A stretch of 64,000 nucleotides of DNA from Mucilaginibacter gotjawali (GCF_002355435.1 NZ_AP017313.1:3596001-3660000), one strand, 5' to 3'. Positions 28,638-37,802 are shown, counted from the stretch's first letter. The notes: generated by a model not told the origin, from the letters alone. Numbers and translations are program-made.

Positions 28638-29045
28638 TTATTTTTTTAATGTTAAAATGTATTTTACGATGGTTTTGGCATCGTCCATTGAGAGTGCAGC
28701 ATGAGGTGTCATCGCTACTTCACCCCAGTTGCCTTTACCGCCTTTGATGATCTTATTAGCTAAAGTATCGACAACGGCATCAGATGCAGTATATTTTTTT
28801 GCAACGTCGGCATAAGCAGGGCCAATAACCTTGGTGTCCACTTTATGACAGGTTAAACAATCATTTTTTGCAATCAGTTTACCGCCAGCCTGGGTGGTAT
28901 CTATTGTTCTTGACGCCGATGCTGCCATAGCGCTTGTATCAGTGGTTGCAGCAGTAGCTGAACTGTCAGAACTTCCTGATTTTGAACCGCCGCCGCATGC
29001 GCTGAATACTGCTGCTATGAGTAACATTCCGAATACTTTTTTCAT
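28638..29045 (-). CDS. Cytochrome c lipoprotein, class I
   Basis: 135 residues. A lipoprotein signal (LLIAAVFSACGGG) and a Ser/Ala/Thr linker precede a single-haem domain: haem motif CLTCH in LIAKNDCLTCHKVDTKVIGPAY, a Met axial-ligand candidate in WGEVAMTPHAALS, and the closing helix DDAKTIVKYILTLKK. This is the c551/c552 type. It can accept electrons from the GMC/subunit-3 dehydrogenases of the locus and pass them to the respiratory chain, as in gluconate dehydrogenase complexes. The pairing is inferred from co-orientation and class. Confidence 0.9.
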   Translation of the reverse strand: MKKVFGMLLIAAVFSACGGGSKSGSSDSSATAATTDTSAMAASASRTIDTTQAGGKLIAKNDCLTCHKVDTKVIGPAYADVAKKYTASDAVVDTLANKIIKGGKGNWGEVAMTPHAALSMDDAKTIVKYILTLKK

Positions 29046-29122
29046 GTTGATGATTTGTAGTTTGATATATTGTTAAATGATAAATTGATTTTTTAAAATT
29101 ACAATTTTAAACTTTTATTGCC

Positions 29123-30379
29123 CTATACTGCTGCATTTTTGTTTCTGGAACGCATGTAAATAACCAGCCCGGTAAACGCTACAATAAGCCCGATCGGTAT
29201 AAAGCTGGTGATATGCAAAACATCAATCCCCGTTACATTTTTTGCATCGTTGTACAAAGTCTCTAAACTGCTCCCGGGTGCCGCTTTAACAGCGTCCTGC
29301 AAACTGCTTCCAGCGGGTAATTTGCCTGCAACAACACGATCGATATAATGCCCCATATATATGGTATAAAAAGATACCGACAACATCCCTGCGCCACCCA
29401 TCAGGTTTAAGCCCAGTGCGCCTGTTTTAGGAAGGTTTTCGTTCACAAAACCTAACATGGTGGGCCAAAAATAACATACGCCGATACCGAATACAATTGC
29501 ATCAACAAAAACATTACCGGTTGACGTATATAACAGGTAAAGGCCAATTGCCGCAATTGTGGCAGACATCAGCAAAACGCCCTGTGGTGCGAATCGTTTT
29601 AATACCGGTTTCGCCAAACCGCGTCCCAATACCATTACGCCTGATGTAGCTGTAACAATAAGAATGGGGTTACCTATGCTTTTTAGTAATACCGGTACCC
29701 ATTGCTCCGTATATAACTCAGTGATGGCTGTACCGCACATGCATATAAACATAAAGATGAACAAAGGCGACGCAAGAGCTTTATACATCCCTGCCATCGA
29801 AACTCCCGATGAAACACGTTCCGTAACCGGGAAATCCAGTTTTGAGAAAAGGTAACCATAAATAAGCGTTGGAATCAGCATTGTACCCACCTGGATCTGC
29901 CAGCTTAAGCCTAATTTTGTAAATAGTAAAACGATCAGCGTCCCTATAAATATTCCGCCCGGGAACCATAAATGGAAATGATTCAACTTTGTTGTTTTAC
30001 TTTCAGGGAACAAGGTGGTTACTAAAGGATTACATGCTGCTTCAACAGTACCATTGGCAACACCAATTGTTAATGTGGATATAAACAGCGTCCAGAACCC
30101 GCCAGCAAAAATTGTTAGTAATATGCCCAAAAGGTGAAAAATAAATGCCATTACCAATAAGCGTTTCATACCAATGATATCCACAATCATTCCACCAATA
30201 ACCACTGCCAGCGGGAAGCCCCAAAAGGCAGTAGCAGTGATCGCTCCCAGTTGGGTAGCATTCAAATGAAAGTTTGATTGGAGGTCGCCCATGATACCCG
30301 CACGGATACCAAAAGAGAGAGAGGTTACCAGCAGGGAAAGACAACTTGCCCTGAATAACGCTGTACGGTTAATTTGCAT
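29123..30379 (-). CDS. MFS sugar transporter, FucP-like
   Basis: 418 residues with about twelve membrane segments and an MFS A-like motif (GGMIVDIIGMKRLLVMAFIF). Acidic and polar residues sit in helices (VANGTVEAACNPLVTTLFPE, LNHFHLWFPGGIFIGTLI) as in the FucP/glucose-galactose branch. It is probably an inner-membrane sugar:H+ symporter. It lies 58 bases downstream of the TIM-barrel gene at 30438, in the same direction. The exact sugar is unknown. Confidence 0.82.
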   Translation of the reverse strand: MQINRTALFRASCLSLLVTSLSFGIRAGIMGDLQSNFHLNATQLGAITATAFWGFPLAVVIGGMIVDIIGMKRLLVMAFIFHLLGILLTIFAGGFWTLFISTLTIGVANGTVEAACNPLVTTLFPESKTTKLNHFHLWFPGGIFIGTLIVLLFTKLGLSWQIQVGTMLIPTLIYGYLFSKLDFPVTERVSSGVSMAGMYKALASPLFIFMFICMCGTAITELYTEQWVPVLLKSIGNPILIVTATSGVMVLGRGLAKPVLKRFAPQGVLLMSATIAAIGLYLLYTSTGNVFVDAIVFGIGVCYFWPTMLGFVNENLPKTGALGLNLMGGAGMLSVSFYTIYMGHYIDRVVAGKLPAGSSLQDAVKAAPGSSLETLYNDAKNVTGIDVLHITSFIPIGLIVAFTGLVIYMRSRNKNAAV

Positions 30380-30437
30380 TGTTCAAATAATTTTAGGTTT
30401 ATTAGTTTAATTATTGGTTCTTCTTCATTCGGGTATT

Positions 30438-31493
30438 TCAGTCAATACCCAAAGTTTTGCGGTTAAACGCATCATCCGACCCTGAGGCCGCAAAATCATC
30501 AAAAGCCTTCTCTGTAACCCTGATGATATGATCTTTGATAAACTCAGCGCCTTCTCGTGCACCGTCTTCAGGGTGTTTAAGTGCGCATTCCCATTCAAGT
30601 ACGGCCCAGCCTGTGTAATTATATTGTGTAAGTTTACTAAATATTCCTTTAAAATCAACCTGCCCGTCGCCTAATGAACGGAAACGGCCCGCCCTGTCAA
30701 TCCAGTTCTGGTAGCCGCCGTAAACGCCCTGTTTGCCGGTCGGGTTAAACTCGGCATCCTTTACGTGGAACATTTTGATTCGTTCGTGATACAAGTCGAT
30801 GTACTCCAGGTAATTAAGGCATTGGAGTACGAAGTGCGAGGGATCATAAAGTAAACATGCGCGTTTATGGTGATTTACCTTATCCAAAAACATTTCGTAG
30901 GTGATCCCGTCATGCAGGTCCTCACCCGGGTGAATTTCGTAGCATAAGTCGATGCCGCAATCTTCGTAAACATCAAGGATAGGTTTCCAGCGTTTGGCCA
31001 GTTCGTCAAAAGCAGTTCCAACAATACCGGCAGGTCTTTGCGGCCATGGATAAACCATAGGCCACAGCAATGCGCCGCTAAAAGTTACGGAGGCATTCAA
31101 CCCTAAATTTTGTGATGCCTTGGCAGCATATTTCAATTCCTGAACAGCCCACTCTTGTCTTGCTTTTGGGTTGTTGCGCAATTGTTCCGGCGCAAAGCCA
31201 TCAAAAAGTTGGTCGTAAACCGGGTTAACGGCTACCAGCTGGCCCTGCAGGTGGGTGGAGAGTTCGGTAATTTCCAACCCGTAAGAGTTGATCTCACCTT
31301 TCAGCTCATCAGCATAAGTCTTACTCTCAGCCGCTTTTTTAAGGTCGATAAAACGGGAATCAAGGGTTGGTAGCTGCAAACCCTTATAGCCCAGACCTTT
31401 TGCCCATTTGCAAATCCCTTCGAGGCTGTTAAACGGGGCCTCATCCCCTATAAATTGTGCTATAAATAGCGCCGGTCCTTTTATGGTAGTCAT
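30438..31493 (-). CDS. Cytosolic sugar isomerase/epimerase-like TIM barrel
   Basis: 351 residues, longer than the other TIM barrels here and without an export signal. Barrel elements: GLQLPTLDSRFIDL, IDLCYEIHPGEDLHDGITYE, ACLLYDPSHFVLQCLNYLEY, IKMFHVKDAEFNPTG and WAVLEWECALKHPEDG, giving Glu, Asp, His and Glu ligands for a divalent metal. It would work on the product after import by the adjacent MFS transporter. The start codon lies in a tandem GTTCATTGG array, and the next Gfo/Idh/MocA gene upstream completes a likely cytosolic pair. Confidence 0.85.
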   Translation of the reverse strand: MTTIKGPALFIAQFIGDEAPFNSLEGICKWAKGLGYKGLQLPTLDSRFIDLKKAAESKTYADELKGEINSYGLEITELSTHLQGQLVAVNPVYDQLFDGFAPEQLRNNPKARQEWAVQELKYAAKASQNLGLNASVTFSGALLWPMVYPWPQRPAGIVGTAFDELAKRWKPILDVYEDCGIDLCYEIHPGEDLHDGITYEMFLDKVNHHKRACLLYDPSHFVLQCLNYLEYIDLYHERIKMFHVKDAEFNPTGKQGVYGGYQNWIDRAGRFRSLGDGQVDFKGIFSKLTQYNYTGWAVLEWECALKHPEDGAREGAEFIKDHIIRVTEKAFDDFAASGSDDAFNRKTLGID

Positions 31494-31545
31494 TGGTTCA
31501 TTGGTTCATTAGTTCATTGGTAGAAACGTCATTGGGTCATTGTCA
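31491..31545. repeat. Tandem GTTCATTGG-word repeat overlapping a start codon
   Basis: CATTGGTTCATTGGTTCATT and then AGTTCATTGGTAGAAACGTCATTGGGTCATTG. The first CAT is the start codon of the TIM-barrel gene. On the coding strand three ATG triplets recur every 8 bases, each in a different frame. Confidence 0.65.
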
Positions 31546-31549
31546 TTTT

Positions 31550-31645
31550 TGTCTGAACTCGAATTTATAGAATTTAGGAATTTATAGAATTTGATTTTTC
31601 CTAAATTCTGTTAATTCGGTAATTCTAAAAATTCCGGTTCAGACA
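31550..31645. repeat. Palindromic intergenic repeat, GTCTGAAC family, copy 3
   Basis: The left end TGTCTGAACTCGAATTTATA pairs with the right end AATTCCGGTTCAGACA. The interior has repeated AGAATTTAGGAATTTATAG-type words with matching complements. It sits back to back with the GTTCATTGG array. Confidence 0.75.
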
Positions 31646-31678
31646 TTCTGCACATCCGCACATTTGCACATCCGCACA

Positions 31679-32848
31679 TCAGATTACATAATCCGTCCAC
31701 TTTTCATTGCTGAGGTTTGAGGCTACAACATTTTCAATAAAAGCCATGCCCCTGATGCCATCTTCAACGCCGGGAAAATCAAGCCATTCGGGTTTTGGTT
31801 CCTCGTTATTTAGTTTTGCCATCAGCGATAACGCGAAGTTGCGGTACAGGTTACCGAACGCTTCCAGATAACCTTCGGGGTGACCGCCGGGAGTGCGTGT
31901 ATTGTGCACTGCGTAGGTTGATTGCCTGTCGCGGTAGTTGCCGCCTGCCCTCAACGTTTGCGCGGGTTTATCCAGCCATTTTAGTGTTAACGTATTTGGC
32001 TCCTGCTGTGCCCATTCCAGTCCGCCGAGTTCGCCATAAACGCGGATTTTAAGTGCATTTTCTTCGCCTGCCGTAATTTGTGATGCCATCAGCGTACCTG
32101 TGGCGTTATCTTCAAAACGGAGCAGGATAGCGCCATCGTCATCCAGCATGCGGCCTTCAACCACAACATTTAATGAGGCACAAAGCTGTGTAATTTTTAA
32201 GCCCGAGATATATTCAGCCAGGTGTGCCGCATGGGTACCAATATCCCCCATACAACCGCTTTTACCCGATTTTTTCGGGTCAGTTCTCCAGGCTGCTTGG
32301 GCATTGCCTTCGCGTTCGGATAATTTACTGAGCCAGCCCTGGCAATATTCTACATAGATCTTCCTGATCTTGCCAAAAGCACCTTTTTTAACCAGTTCCC
32401 GGGCTTCTTTCACTAAAGGATAACCTGAATAAGTATGGGTGAGCAATAGCATCAAGCCTGTTTCTTCCTGTTTGGCCCGCAGTTGTTTGGCCTCGTCAAG
32501 GGTAAAGGCGATGGGTTTTTCGATCACCACATGAAAGCCATGATCCATGGCCATCATTGCCGGCGCAAAATGCGCGAAATTGGGGGTAACGATGGTTACA
32601 AAATCCATGCGTTTATCTTCAGGCAGCTTGCTTTCCGCCAGGATCATTTCCTCGAAATTGGTATAGGTGCGGTCTTCGGGTAAAAAAAGCATTTTGCCGC
32701 TTTCAATAGCAACTTCTTTATTTATACTAAGTGCGCCGCAAACCAGTTCTACCTGGCCGTCCATATTGGCTGCAATGCGGTGAATAGCGCCTATAAAGGC
32801 ATCTTTTCCCCCGCCGATCATGCCCATGCGGAGTTTTCTGTGAGACAT
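31679..32848 (-). CDS. Gfo/Idh/MocA-family oxidoreductase
   Basis: 389 residues, no export signal. NAD(P)-binding start MGMIGGGKDAFIGAIHR, then DFVTIVTPNFAHFAPAMMAMDHGFHVVIEKPIAFTLDEAKQL with the catalytic-lysine EKP motif. The C-terminal half carries the family strands and the SGCMGDIGTHAAHLAEY segment with the usual His. It is a cytosolic sugar dehydrogenase or reductase. In keto-glycoside pathways such enzymes oxidise C3 or reduce 3-keto-sugars back after import. Which direction applies here is not decidable from sequence. Confidence 0.88.
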   Translation of the reverse strand: MSHRKLRMGMIGGGKDAFIGAIHRIAANMDGQVELVCGALSINKEVAIESGKMLFLPEDRTYTNFEEMILAESKLPEDKRMDFVTIVTPNFAHFAPAMMAMDHGFHVVIEKPIAFTLDEAKQLRAKQEETGLMLLLTHTYSGYPLVKEARELVKKGAFGKIRKIYVEYCQGWLSKLSEREGNAQAAWRTDPKKSGKSGCMGDIGTHAAHLAEYISGLKITQLCASLNVVVEGRMLDDDGAILLRFEDNATGTLMASQITAGEENALKIRVYGELGGLEWAQQEPNTLTLKWLDKPAQTLRAGGNYRDRQSTYAVHNTRTPGGHPEGYLEAFGNLYRNFALSLMAKLNNEEPKPEWLDFPGVEDGIRGMAFIENVVASNLSNEKWTDYVI

Positions 32849-32854
32849 ATTTAT

Positions 32855-32984
32855 TTAATTTGAAAATTGGTTAATTTGAAAATTTGAAGATGCTAATTTA
32901 TTAATTTGAAAATATCCTAATTTGAAAATTATAATTGAATATTTTTCCATTTTCAAATTTTCAAATCAACACATCTTCAAATTA
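32855..32984. repeat. Palindromic word-repeat spacer (AATTTGAAAATTTGAAGATG)
   Basis: Left half: tandem TAATTTGAAAAT words ending TTTGAAGATG. Right half: CATTTTCAAATTTTCAAAT and CATCTTCAAATTA. The palindrome runs from six bases after one gene's start codon into the TAA stop of the next gene. Confidence 0.65.
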
Positions 32985-33611
32985 AGCATCCGCCCAGGCC
33001 TTGTCGCCTTTTTTATAGGGTACGCAGCCATCAAAATGACCGGGAGTTTCGATATACCGCAAGGCTTTTGTGGCCCCAACCTGCGAAGTAAAAAAGCCGA
33101 GCAGGGTAAGTTCCTTCATCATTTTAAAATAATGATTTGGCTGATCGGGCGCTACATAGTTGATATCTCCTTTATGTTTTGCTTCTTCCGGCGCTATTTT
33201 CTTGTACAGCTGCTTATAGTATTCTTTTTGCTCAGCATCAGCGGCTATCAATAGCTCTGTGCGCTGTGCCATGGTTAACGCCACAAACTTAGCATTGTAT
33301 TTTTTCTGGCTGGCATCGTCCAATTTAGAGATTCCTTCAATAAATGTTGTCTGATCAGCCGGGGTATAACAATCACGCACCATTACCGCCATAAATTGCC
33401 CTACCCGGGCTGCTTTTGCACCAGGCGAGCTTGCTGTGGTTGGTAAAATGGTTTCAGCAACCTCATTTAAAAAGTCGGCATTTTCCTGCTTAAACAGGTC
33501 ATCGACATTTGAAGCGCCGTTGGGCCGGCAGCCCGACAGGAAAAACTCGGCGCCTATTACCGCGCCACCCATGAGCAGGGCCACCCTGCCGATTGCATCT
33601 CTTCTATTCAT
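32982..33611 (-). CDS. Tat-lipoprotein, gluconate 2-dehydrogenase subunit 3 family (copy A)
   Basis: 209 residues. MNRRDAIGRVALLMGGAVIG carries twin arginines, and EFFLSGC is a lipobox, so this is a Tat-exported lipoprotein. The body matches the gluconate 2-dehydrogenase subunit 3 family (FLNEVAETILPTTASSPGAKAARV, FMAVMVRDCYTPADQTTFIEG, HYFKMMKELTLLGFFTSQVGATKALRY). Such subunits escort a signal-less GMC flavoprotein through Tat and anchor it. It is a close tandem paralogue of the next gene upstream (33724). Its partner is probably one of the duplicated GMC proteins encoded at 36084 and 37892. Confidence 0.88.
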   Translation of the reverse strand: MNRRDAIGRVALLMGGAVIGAEFFLSGCRPNGASNVDDLFKQENADFLNEVAETILPTTASSPGAKAARVGQFMAVMVRDCYTPADQTTFIEGISKLDDASQKKYNAKFVALTMAQRTELLIAADAEQKEYYKQLYKKIAPEEAKHKGDINYVAPDQPNHYFKMMKELTLLGFFTSQVGATKALRYIETPGHFDGCVPYKKGDKAWADA

Positions 33612-33618
33612 TTTAATT

Positions 33619-33722
33619 TGTGATTTAGTGAATGAGTGATTTAGTGAATTGCATAAGTGAATTAGTGATTGACTTTAGATTCAATATAAATCACTAATTC
33701 ACACTTCACTAATTCACTAATT
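33619..33722. repeat. Palindromic word-repeat spacer (GTGATTTAGTGAAT)
   Basis: Left: GTGATTTAGTGAATGAGTGA and further copies ending GTGAATTAGTGATT. Right: AATCACTAATTCACACTTCA and CTAATTCACTAATTA. It spans nearly the whole gap between the two subunit-3 genes. Confidence 0.65.
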
Positions 33723-33723
33723 A

Positions 33724-34350
33724 TCAAGTTGCCCAGGCTTTATCGCCTTTTTTGTATGGTAAGTTTCCATCATAATGCCCCGGTACCGCAATATAGCGCA
33801 AAGCTTTGGTAGCCCCAATTTCAGACGTGAAGTAACCTAACAAGGTTAGTTCCTTTACCATCCTGAAATAGTGTTTTGGCAACTCTGCGGCAACATATGC
33901 AGGGTCGTCTTTATGCTTTAATTTATCCGCAGCCATGTCTTTGTCGCGTTTGGCGGTAAAATCCTTTTGTTCCTTGTCAAGGTCGACCAACAGATCGGTT
34001 CGCTGTTGTGGAGTAAGGTCCATAAACTTGCTGCCTGATTTTTTATTAGCGGCTTCATTTAGCTTGCCGATACCATCGATAAAGGTTTGCTGATCGGCAG
34101 GAGTGTAACAATCTCTTACCATTACGGCTATAAACGGACCAACGTTTGCGGCCTTAGCGCCGGGCGAGCCGGCAGTGGTTGGCAATATCGTATCAGCCAC
34201 TTCGTTTAAAAAAGCAACATTATCCTGTTTGAACAAGTCGGCAACATTTGATGCGCCGCCCGGTTTACATCCCGACAGGAAAAATTCAGCGCCTATAACC
34301 GCGCCACCCATAATCAGGGCTACTCTTCCTATTGCGTCTCTTCTATTCAT
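33724..34350 (-). CDS. Tat-lipoprotein, gluconate 2-dehydrogenase subunit 3 family (copy B)
   Basis: 208 residues, same architecture as copy A: the first 15 residues are identical (MNRRDAIGRVALIMGG differs at one), the lipobox is FLSGC, and DTILPTTAGSPGAKAANVGPFIAVMVRDCYTP and HYFRMVKELTLLGYFTSEIGATKALRY follow. The two copies diverge most in the middle (KKSGSKFMDLTPQQRTDLL and a charged stretch). The duplication parallels that of the two GMC genes upstream, so each dehydrogenase may have its own small subunit. It is likely co-transcribed with the Gfo/Idh gene at 34476. Confidence 0.88.
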   Translation of the reverse strand: MNRRDAIGRVALIMGGAVIGAEFFLSGCKPGGASNVADLFKQDNVAFLNEVADTILPTTAGSPGAKAANVGPFIAVMVRDCYTPADQQTFIDGIGKLNEAANKKSGSKFMDLTPQQRTDLLVDLDKEQKDFTAKRDKDMAADKLKHKDDPAYVAAELPKHYFRMVKELTLLGYFTSEIGATKALRYIAVPGHYDGNLPYKKGDKAWAT

Positions 34351-34353
34351 TAA

Positions 34354-34472
34354 TTTTGAATTATTGAGTTATTAAATTATTGAGTTATTTTAATTTAAAA
34401 TTGGCGAACGGTTGAATTATTGACTGAATATCGGATAAAAATTCAATAAATCAACAATTCAGTCATTCAACA
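34354..34472. repeat. Palindromic word-repeat spacer (TTGAATTATTGAGTTATT)
   Basis: Left: TTTTGAATTATTGAGTTATT and TTGAATTATTGACTGAAT. Right: ATTCAATAAATCAACAATTC and AGTCATTCAACAAT. The end TTGAAT-GACTGAAT pairs with ATTCAGTC-ATTCAA. It fills the spacer between the subunit-3 gene and the Gfo/Idh gene. Confidence 0.6.
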
Positions 34473-34475
34473 ATA

Positions 34476-35897
34476 TTATATTGTCCAGCCTTCCCTGTAT
34501 GTACGTTTAACGTATTGGTTAACGGCATCAAAATTGGTGATCTTCATATTATCATTATCCCATTCCATTTTAATGTGGCCGCCTTTAAGGTCATGGCCCC
34601 TTACTGCAAGGTTTGCCATTAATAAAGCTTCAGTTAACGGACCGGCGACATCAAATGATGAGCTTAATTCTGTTTTGCCGTAACCGGCTATACAGCCTTC
34701 AACCCACTGTCCGTAGTGCCCGTCAGACTGTCCGGGAACACGGGCATACCTTTGTTTCACCTGGGTTTCTTTAGTAAGCGATGTTGGCAATAACTGCGGA
34801 TTGAACCCGTAGGTACTGGCCATCATTTTACCTTTTGTCCCAATAAATAAGGTACCGTTGCCATCGTCTCCAAATTCTTCATTGGCCCCTAATTCTTCAG
34901 GCCGTTCAGGCTGTATACCGCCGTCCATCCAGTGTAGCGTAACATCCCCATGTGTTTTTTCAGTTTTGGGGAAAGTAAGGGTGATATGGCTTGAAGGCGG
35001 GCAGCTATCCGGGAAATGCCCCTGCCGGAACTCCCCGACATAAACTGAACCAACGCTTGCCTGGACGTCTTTAGCATATTGCAGCCCAAGTGCGCGGAAC
35101 GGTGCCTCCAATAAATGACATCCCATGTCGCCGAGCGCACCGGTTCCGTAATCCCACCAGCCGCGCCAGTTAAACGGCACCAGGTTATCAACGAAATCTT
35201 TTTTTGGCGCAGTACCTAACCACAGGTCCCAATCCAACGTCGCGGGAATCTCCGCCTTTTTGGTTGGCCATGGAATACCCTGTGGCCAAACGGGGCGGTT
35301 TGTCCAGCAATAAACGGTATGTACGTGCCCTATTTTACCAGCATCATACCATTCAGCCAGTTGCCGGGTGCCATCGTTAGAGGCGCCCTGGTTGCCCATT
35401 TGGGTTACCACCTTGTATTGCTTTGCAGCCTGTGTTAACAAGCGGGCTTCAGCTATATCATGCGTTAAAGGTTTTTGCACATACACGTGTTTTCCCAGTT
35501 GCATAGCATGGTAAGCTACAATAGCATGCGTATGGTCAGGTGTTGAAACCGACACCGCATCAAAGTTTTTTGATTCTTTGTCAAATAATTCGCGCCAATC
35601 CTTATAATATTTAGCCTTGGGGAATCTTTTAACAGATGTTGCGGCCCTGGCATCATCCACATCGCACAGAAAGGCTATATTAGCTTTACCGCTTTTATCA
35701 AAATTAAAAATATCGCTTTCGCCTTTACCACCTACACCTACACTGGCAATGGTTAACCTATCGCTTGGCGCGGTGTATCCTTTGCCGCCCAGCACAAAGC
35801 GCGGAACGATCATGAAACCTGCAGCAGCTACGGCGCTGGTTTTAATAAACTCCCGTCTGCCGGGGTTGCTTGCTTTATCAGACTTTTCTTCAGCCAT
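34476..35897 (-). CDS. Tat-exported Gfo/Idh/MocA-family oxidoreductase
   Basis: 473 residues. A twin-arginine signal (GRREFIKTSAVAAAGFMI) leads into the NAD-binding fold: LTIASVGVGGKGESDIF, FDAVSVSTPDHTHAIVAYHAMQLGKHVYVQKPLTHDIAEARLL. The usual EKP is QKP here, keeping the lysine. The second domain has WWDYGTGALGDMGCHLLEAPF. Exported members of this group, including GH109-like ones, hold NAD tightly and act on glycosides by transient C3 oxidation. That makes it a good partner for the DUF1080 protein. The specific activity remains inference. Confidence 0.87.
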   Translation of the reverse strand: MAEEKSDKASNPGRREFIKTSAVAAAGFMIVPRFVLGGKGYTAPSDRLTIASVGVGGKGESDIFNFDKSGKANIAFLCDVDDARAATSVKRFPKAKYYKDWRELFDKESKNFDAVSVSTPDHTHAIVAYHAMQLGKHVYVQKPLTHDIAEARLLTQAAKQYKVVTQMGNQGASNDGTRQLAEWYDAGKIGHVHTVYCWTNRPVWPQGIPWPTKKAEIPATLDWDLWLGTAPKKDFVDNLVPFNWRGWWDYGTGALGDMGCHLLEAPFRALGLQYAKDVQASVGSVYVGEFRQGHFPDSCPPSSHITLTFPKTEKTHGDVTLHWMDGGIQPERPEELGANEEFGDDGNGTLFIGTKGKMMASTYGFNPQLLPTSLTKETQVKQRYARVPGQSDGHYGQWVEGCIAGYGKTELSSSFDVAGPLTEALLMANLAVRGHDLKGGHIKMEWDNDNMKITNFDAVNQYVKRTYREGWTI

Positions 35898-35942
35898 TGG
35901 ATTAAAATTTCAAAACTGGTTAGATATTTATTTTTATCGTTT

Positions 35943-36077
35943 GCCTCACCTAAACGGCGTAGCCCTTACTAATCCCCTTCAAAAGAGAAGACTTTAACTT
36001 CGCTTTTATTTTATTTTGCCTTTTACCTCCTTTCCCCAGCCTACCGGCAGGCAGGTTTGGAGAGGGCCGGGGTTAAG
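35943..36077. repeat. MITE-like repeat with GCCTCACC ends (intergenic copy)
   Basis: Begins GCCTCACCTAAACGGCGTAG, continues through GAGAAGACTTTAACTTCGCT and ends GAGGGCCGGGGTTAAGC. The same sequence, reverse-complemented and shorter, is found inside the coding sequence at 51445-51548. This copy has an extra GCCTACCGGCAGGCAGG palindrome inserted near its right end. Confidence 0.75.
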
Positions 36078-36083
36078 CTAATA

Positions 36084-37763
36084 CTATATATTCCCTTTCT
36101 TCAGCTCTTCCACCGCGTGATTTGCAGCACGGGCGGTAAGCGCCATGTAAGTAAGTGAAGGGTTTTGGCAGGCAGCTGATGTCATACAGGAGCCATCAGT
36201 TACAAACACATTTTTCGCATCCCAAACCTGGTTCCATTCATTTAAAACCGAAGTTTTTGGATCGCGGCCCATACGCGCCGTACCCATTTCATGAATACCG
36301 CGCCCTAATACGCCATCGCTTGTGAAAGTATGTACATTTTTAACGCCGCACGCTTCCAGCATTTCCTTGGCATCGTTCTCCATATCAATGCGCATCTTTT
36401 TCTCATTGTCCCTCACTATGGCGTCAATGGCAACAACAGGTAATCCCCATTTGTCTTTTTTGGTTTTATCAAGGGTAACCTTGTTGTCGTGGTAAGGCAA
36501 CGTTTCGCCGAAACCGCCCAGGCCAATTGACCATGCACCCGGCTCGGTTAAAGCGTCTTTAAATGCACCGCCAATGTTCATTTCGGCAATATCCCTGCCC
36601 CATCCTTCGCGGCCGCCGCCCCCCTGGTAACCAAAGCCCCGGATATAATCACGTTTTTCGCCATTCAGGTTACGGAAACGAGGTACATAAACCCCGTTTG
36701 CCCTGCGGCCAAAATAATATTTATCGTCAAAACCCTCAACCAATCCGCCGGCGCCAACACCCAGGTGGTGGTCCATCAGGTTATGGCCCAGTTCGCCGCT
36801 GCTGCTGCCTAATCCGTCGGGCCAGATATCAGTTGCCGAGTTCATCAAAACCCAGGCGCTGTTTATAGTTGAAGCGTTAACGAAAACGATCTTTGCAAAA
36901 TACTCATAAGTCTGGTTAGTTTCGGCATCCAATACCTCTACCCCCTTTGCCTTTTTGGTATCTTTATCGTACAAAATTTTTGTAACGATAGACCATGGCC
37001 GAACTGTTAAGTTGCCTGTTGCCATAGCGGCCGGAAGGGTTGCAGACTGTGTGCTGAAGTAAGCCCCAAACGGACAACCCAGCCAGCATTTATCGCGGTA
37101 ATGGCACGCCTGGCGATCAAAGTGAGGTACAGTGATGTTAGCCGTACGGCCGATAATGAATGCGCGGGTCTCTTTGTAATGCTCTTTAAAACGGGCGGCA
37201 ACATCTTTTTCTACGCAATTCATATCCATGGCCGGCATAAAATCGCCATCCGGCAGGATAGAAAGCCCATCCCTGTTGCCCGAGATCCCCGCAAATTTCT
37301 CTGCATAACTATACCATTGTTCAAGGTCCTTATACCGGATCGGCCAGTCGACAGCGATGCCGTCTTTCAGGTTCTCCTCAAAATTGATATCGGCCCAGCG
37401 GTAGGATTGCCTGCCCCACATTAATGAGCGGCCACCTACATGGTATCCCCTGAACCAATCGAACCGTTTCACCTCGGTATAAGGGCTATCTTTATCGCTC
37501 GCCCAATAATCAAGGTTGGTTTCGTTTAACGGATAATCTCGCTTTAATACCGGGTAATCCTTGATCATTTGCTGTGTGCGACCGCCCCTGTGCGGAAACT
37601 CCCAGGGATCTTTGGTGGCATTTACATAATCCTTAATGTGTTCGATGTTACGGCCCCGCTCCAGCATGATTGTTTTCAGGCCTTTTTGCGTAAGTTCTTT
37701 CGCAGCCCATCCGCCCGAAATCCCTGAACCAATGACGATAGCGTCGTAAGTGTTTGCAGACAT
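36084..37763 (-). CDS. GMC-family FAD oxidoreductase (copy A)
   Basis: 559 residues, no signal peptide. The N-terminal FAD site is DAIVIGSGISGGWAAKEL with LERGRNIEHIKDY. The substrate half has GYHVGGRSLMWGRQSYRW. A cysteine-rich segment lies near 219-235 (CHYRDKCWLGCPFGAYFS). The catalytic pair is His491 (GIHEMGTARMG) and Asn534 (ACQNPSLTYMALTARAA), the H/N type. It belongs to the gluconate/sorbitol/glycoside dehydrogenase branch that works with a Tat small subunit and cytochrome c. It is very similar to the next gene upstream (37892) along its whole length, a recent tandem duplication. Confidence 0.92.
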   Translation of the reverse strand: MSANTYDAIVIGSGISGGWAAKELTQKGLKTIMLERGRNIEHIKDYVNATKDPWEFPHRGGRTQQMIKDYPVLKRDYPLNETNLDYWASDKDSPYTEVKRFDWFRGYHVGGRSLMWGRQSYRWADINFEENLKDGIAVDWPIRYKDLEQWYSYAEKFAGISGNRDGLSILPDGDFMPAMDMNCVEKDVAARFKEHYKETRAFIIGRTANITVPHFDRQACHYRDKCWLGCPFGAYFSTQSATLPAAMATGNLTVRPWSIVTKILYDKDTKKAKGVEVLDAETNQTYEYFAKIVFVNASTINSAWVLMNSATDIWPDGLGSSSGELGHNLMDHHLGVGAGGLVEGFDDKYYFGRRANGVYVPRFRNLNGEKRDYIRGFGYQGGGGREGWGRDIAEMNIGGAFKDALTEPGAWSIGLGGFGETLPYHDNKVTLDKTKKDKWGLPVVAIDAIVRDNEKKMRIDMENDAKEMLEACGVKNVHTFTSDGVLGRGIHEMGTARMGRDPKTSVLNEWNQVWDAKNVFVTDGSCMTSAACQNPSLTYMALTARAANHAVEELKKGNI

Positions 37764-37802
37764 ATTTTTGTAATAATTGTTTTTTTAATCAATTGCCCAT
37801 TT

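Noticed and set aside
25299..31545. CRISPR array from the GTTCATTGG words
   Set aside because: The words are only 8 bases long with no spacers of constant length, and no cas genes are near.
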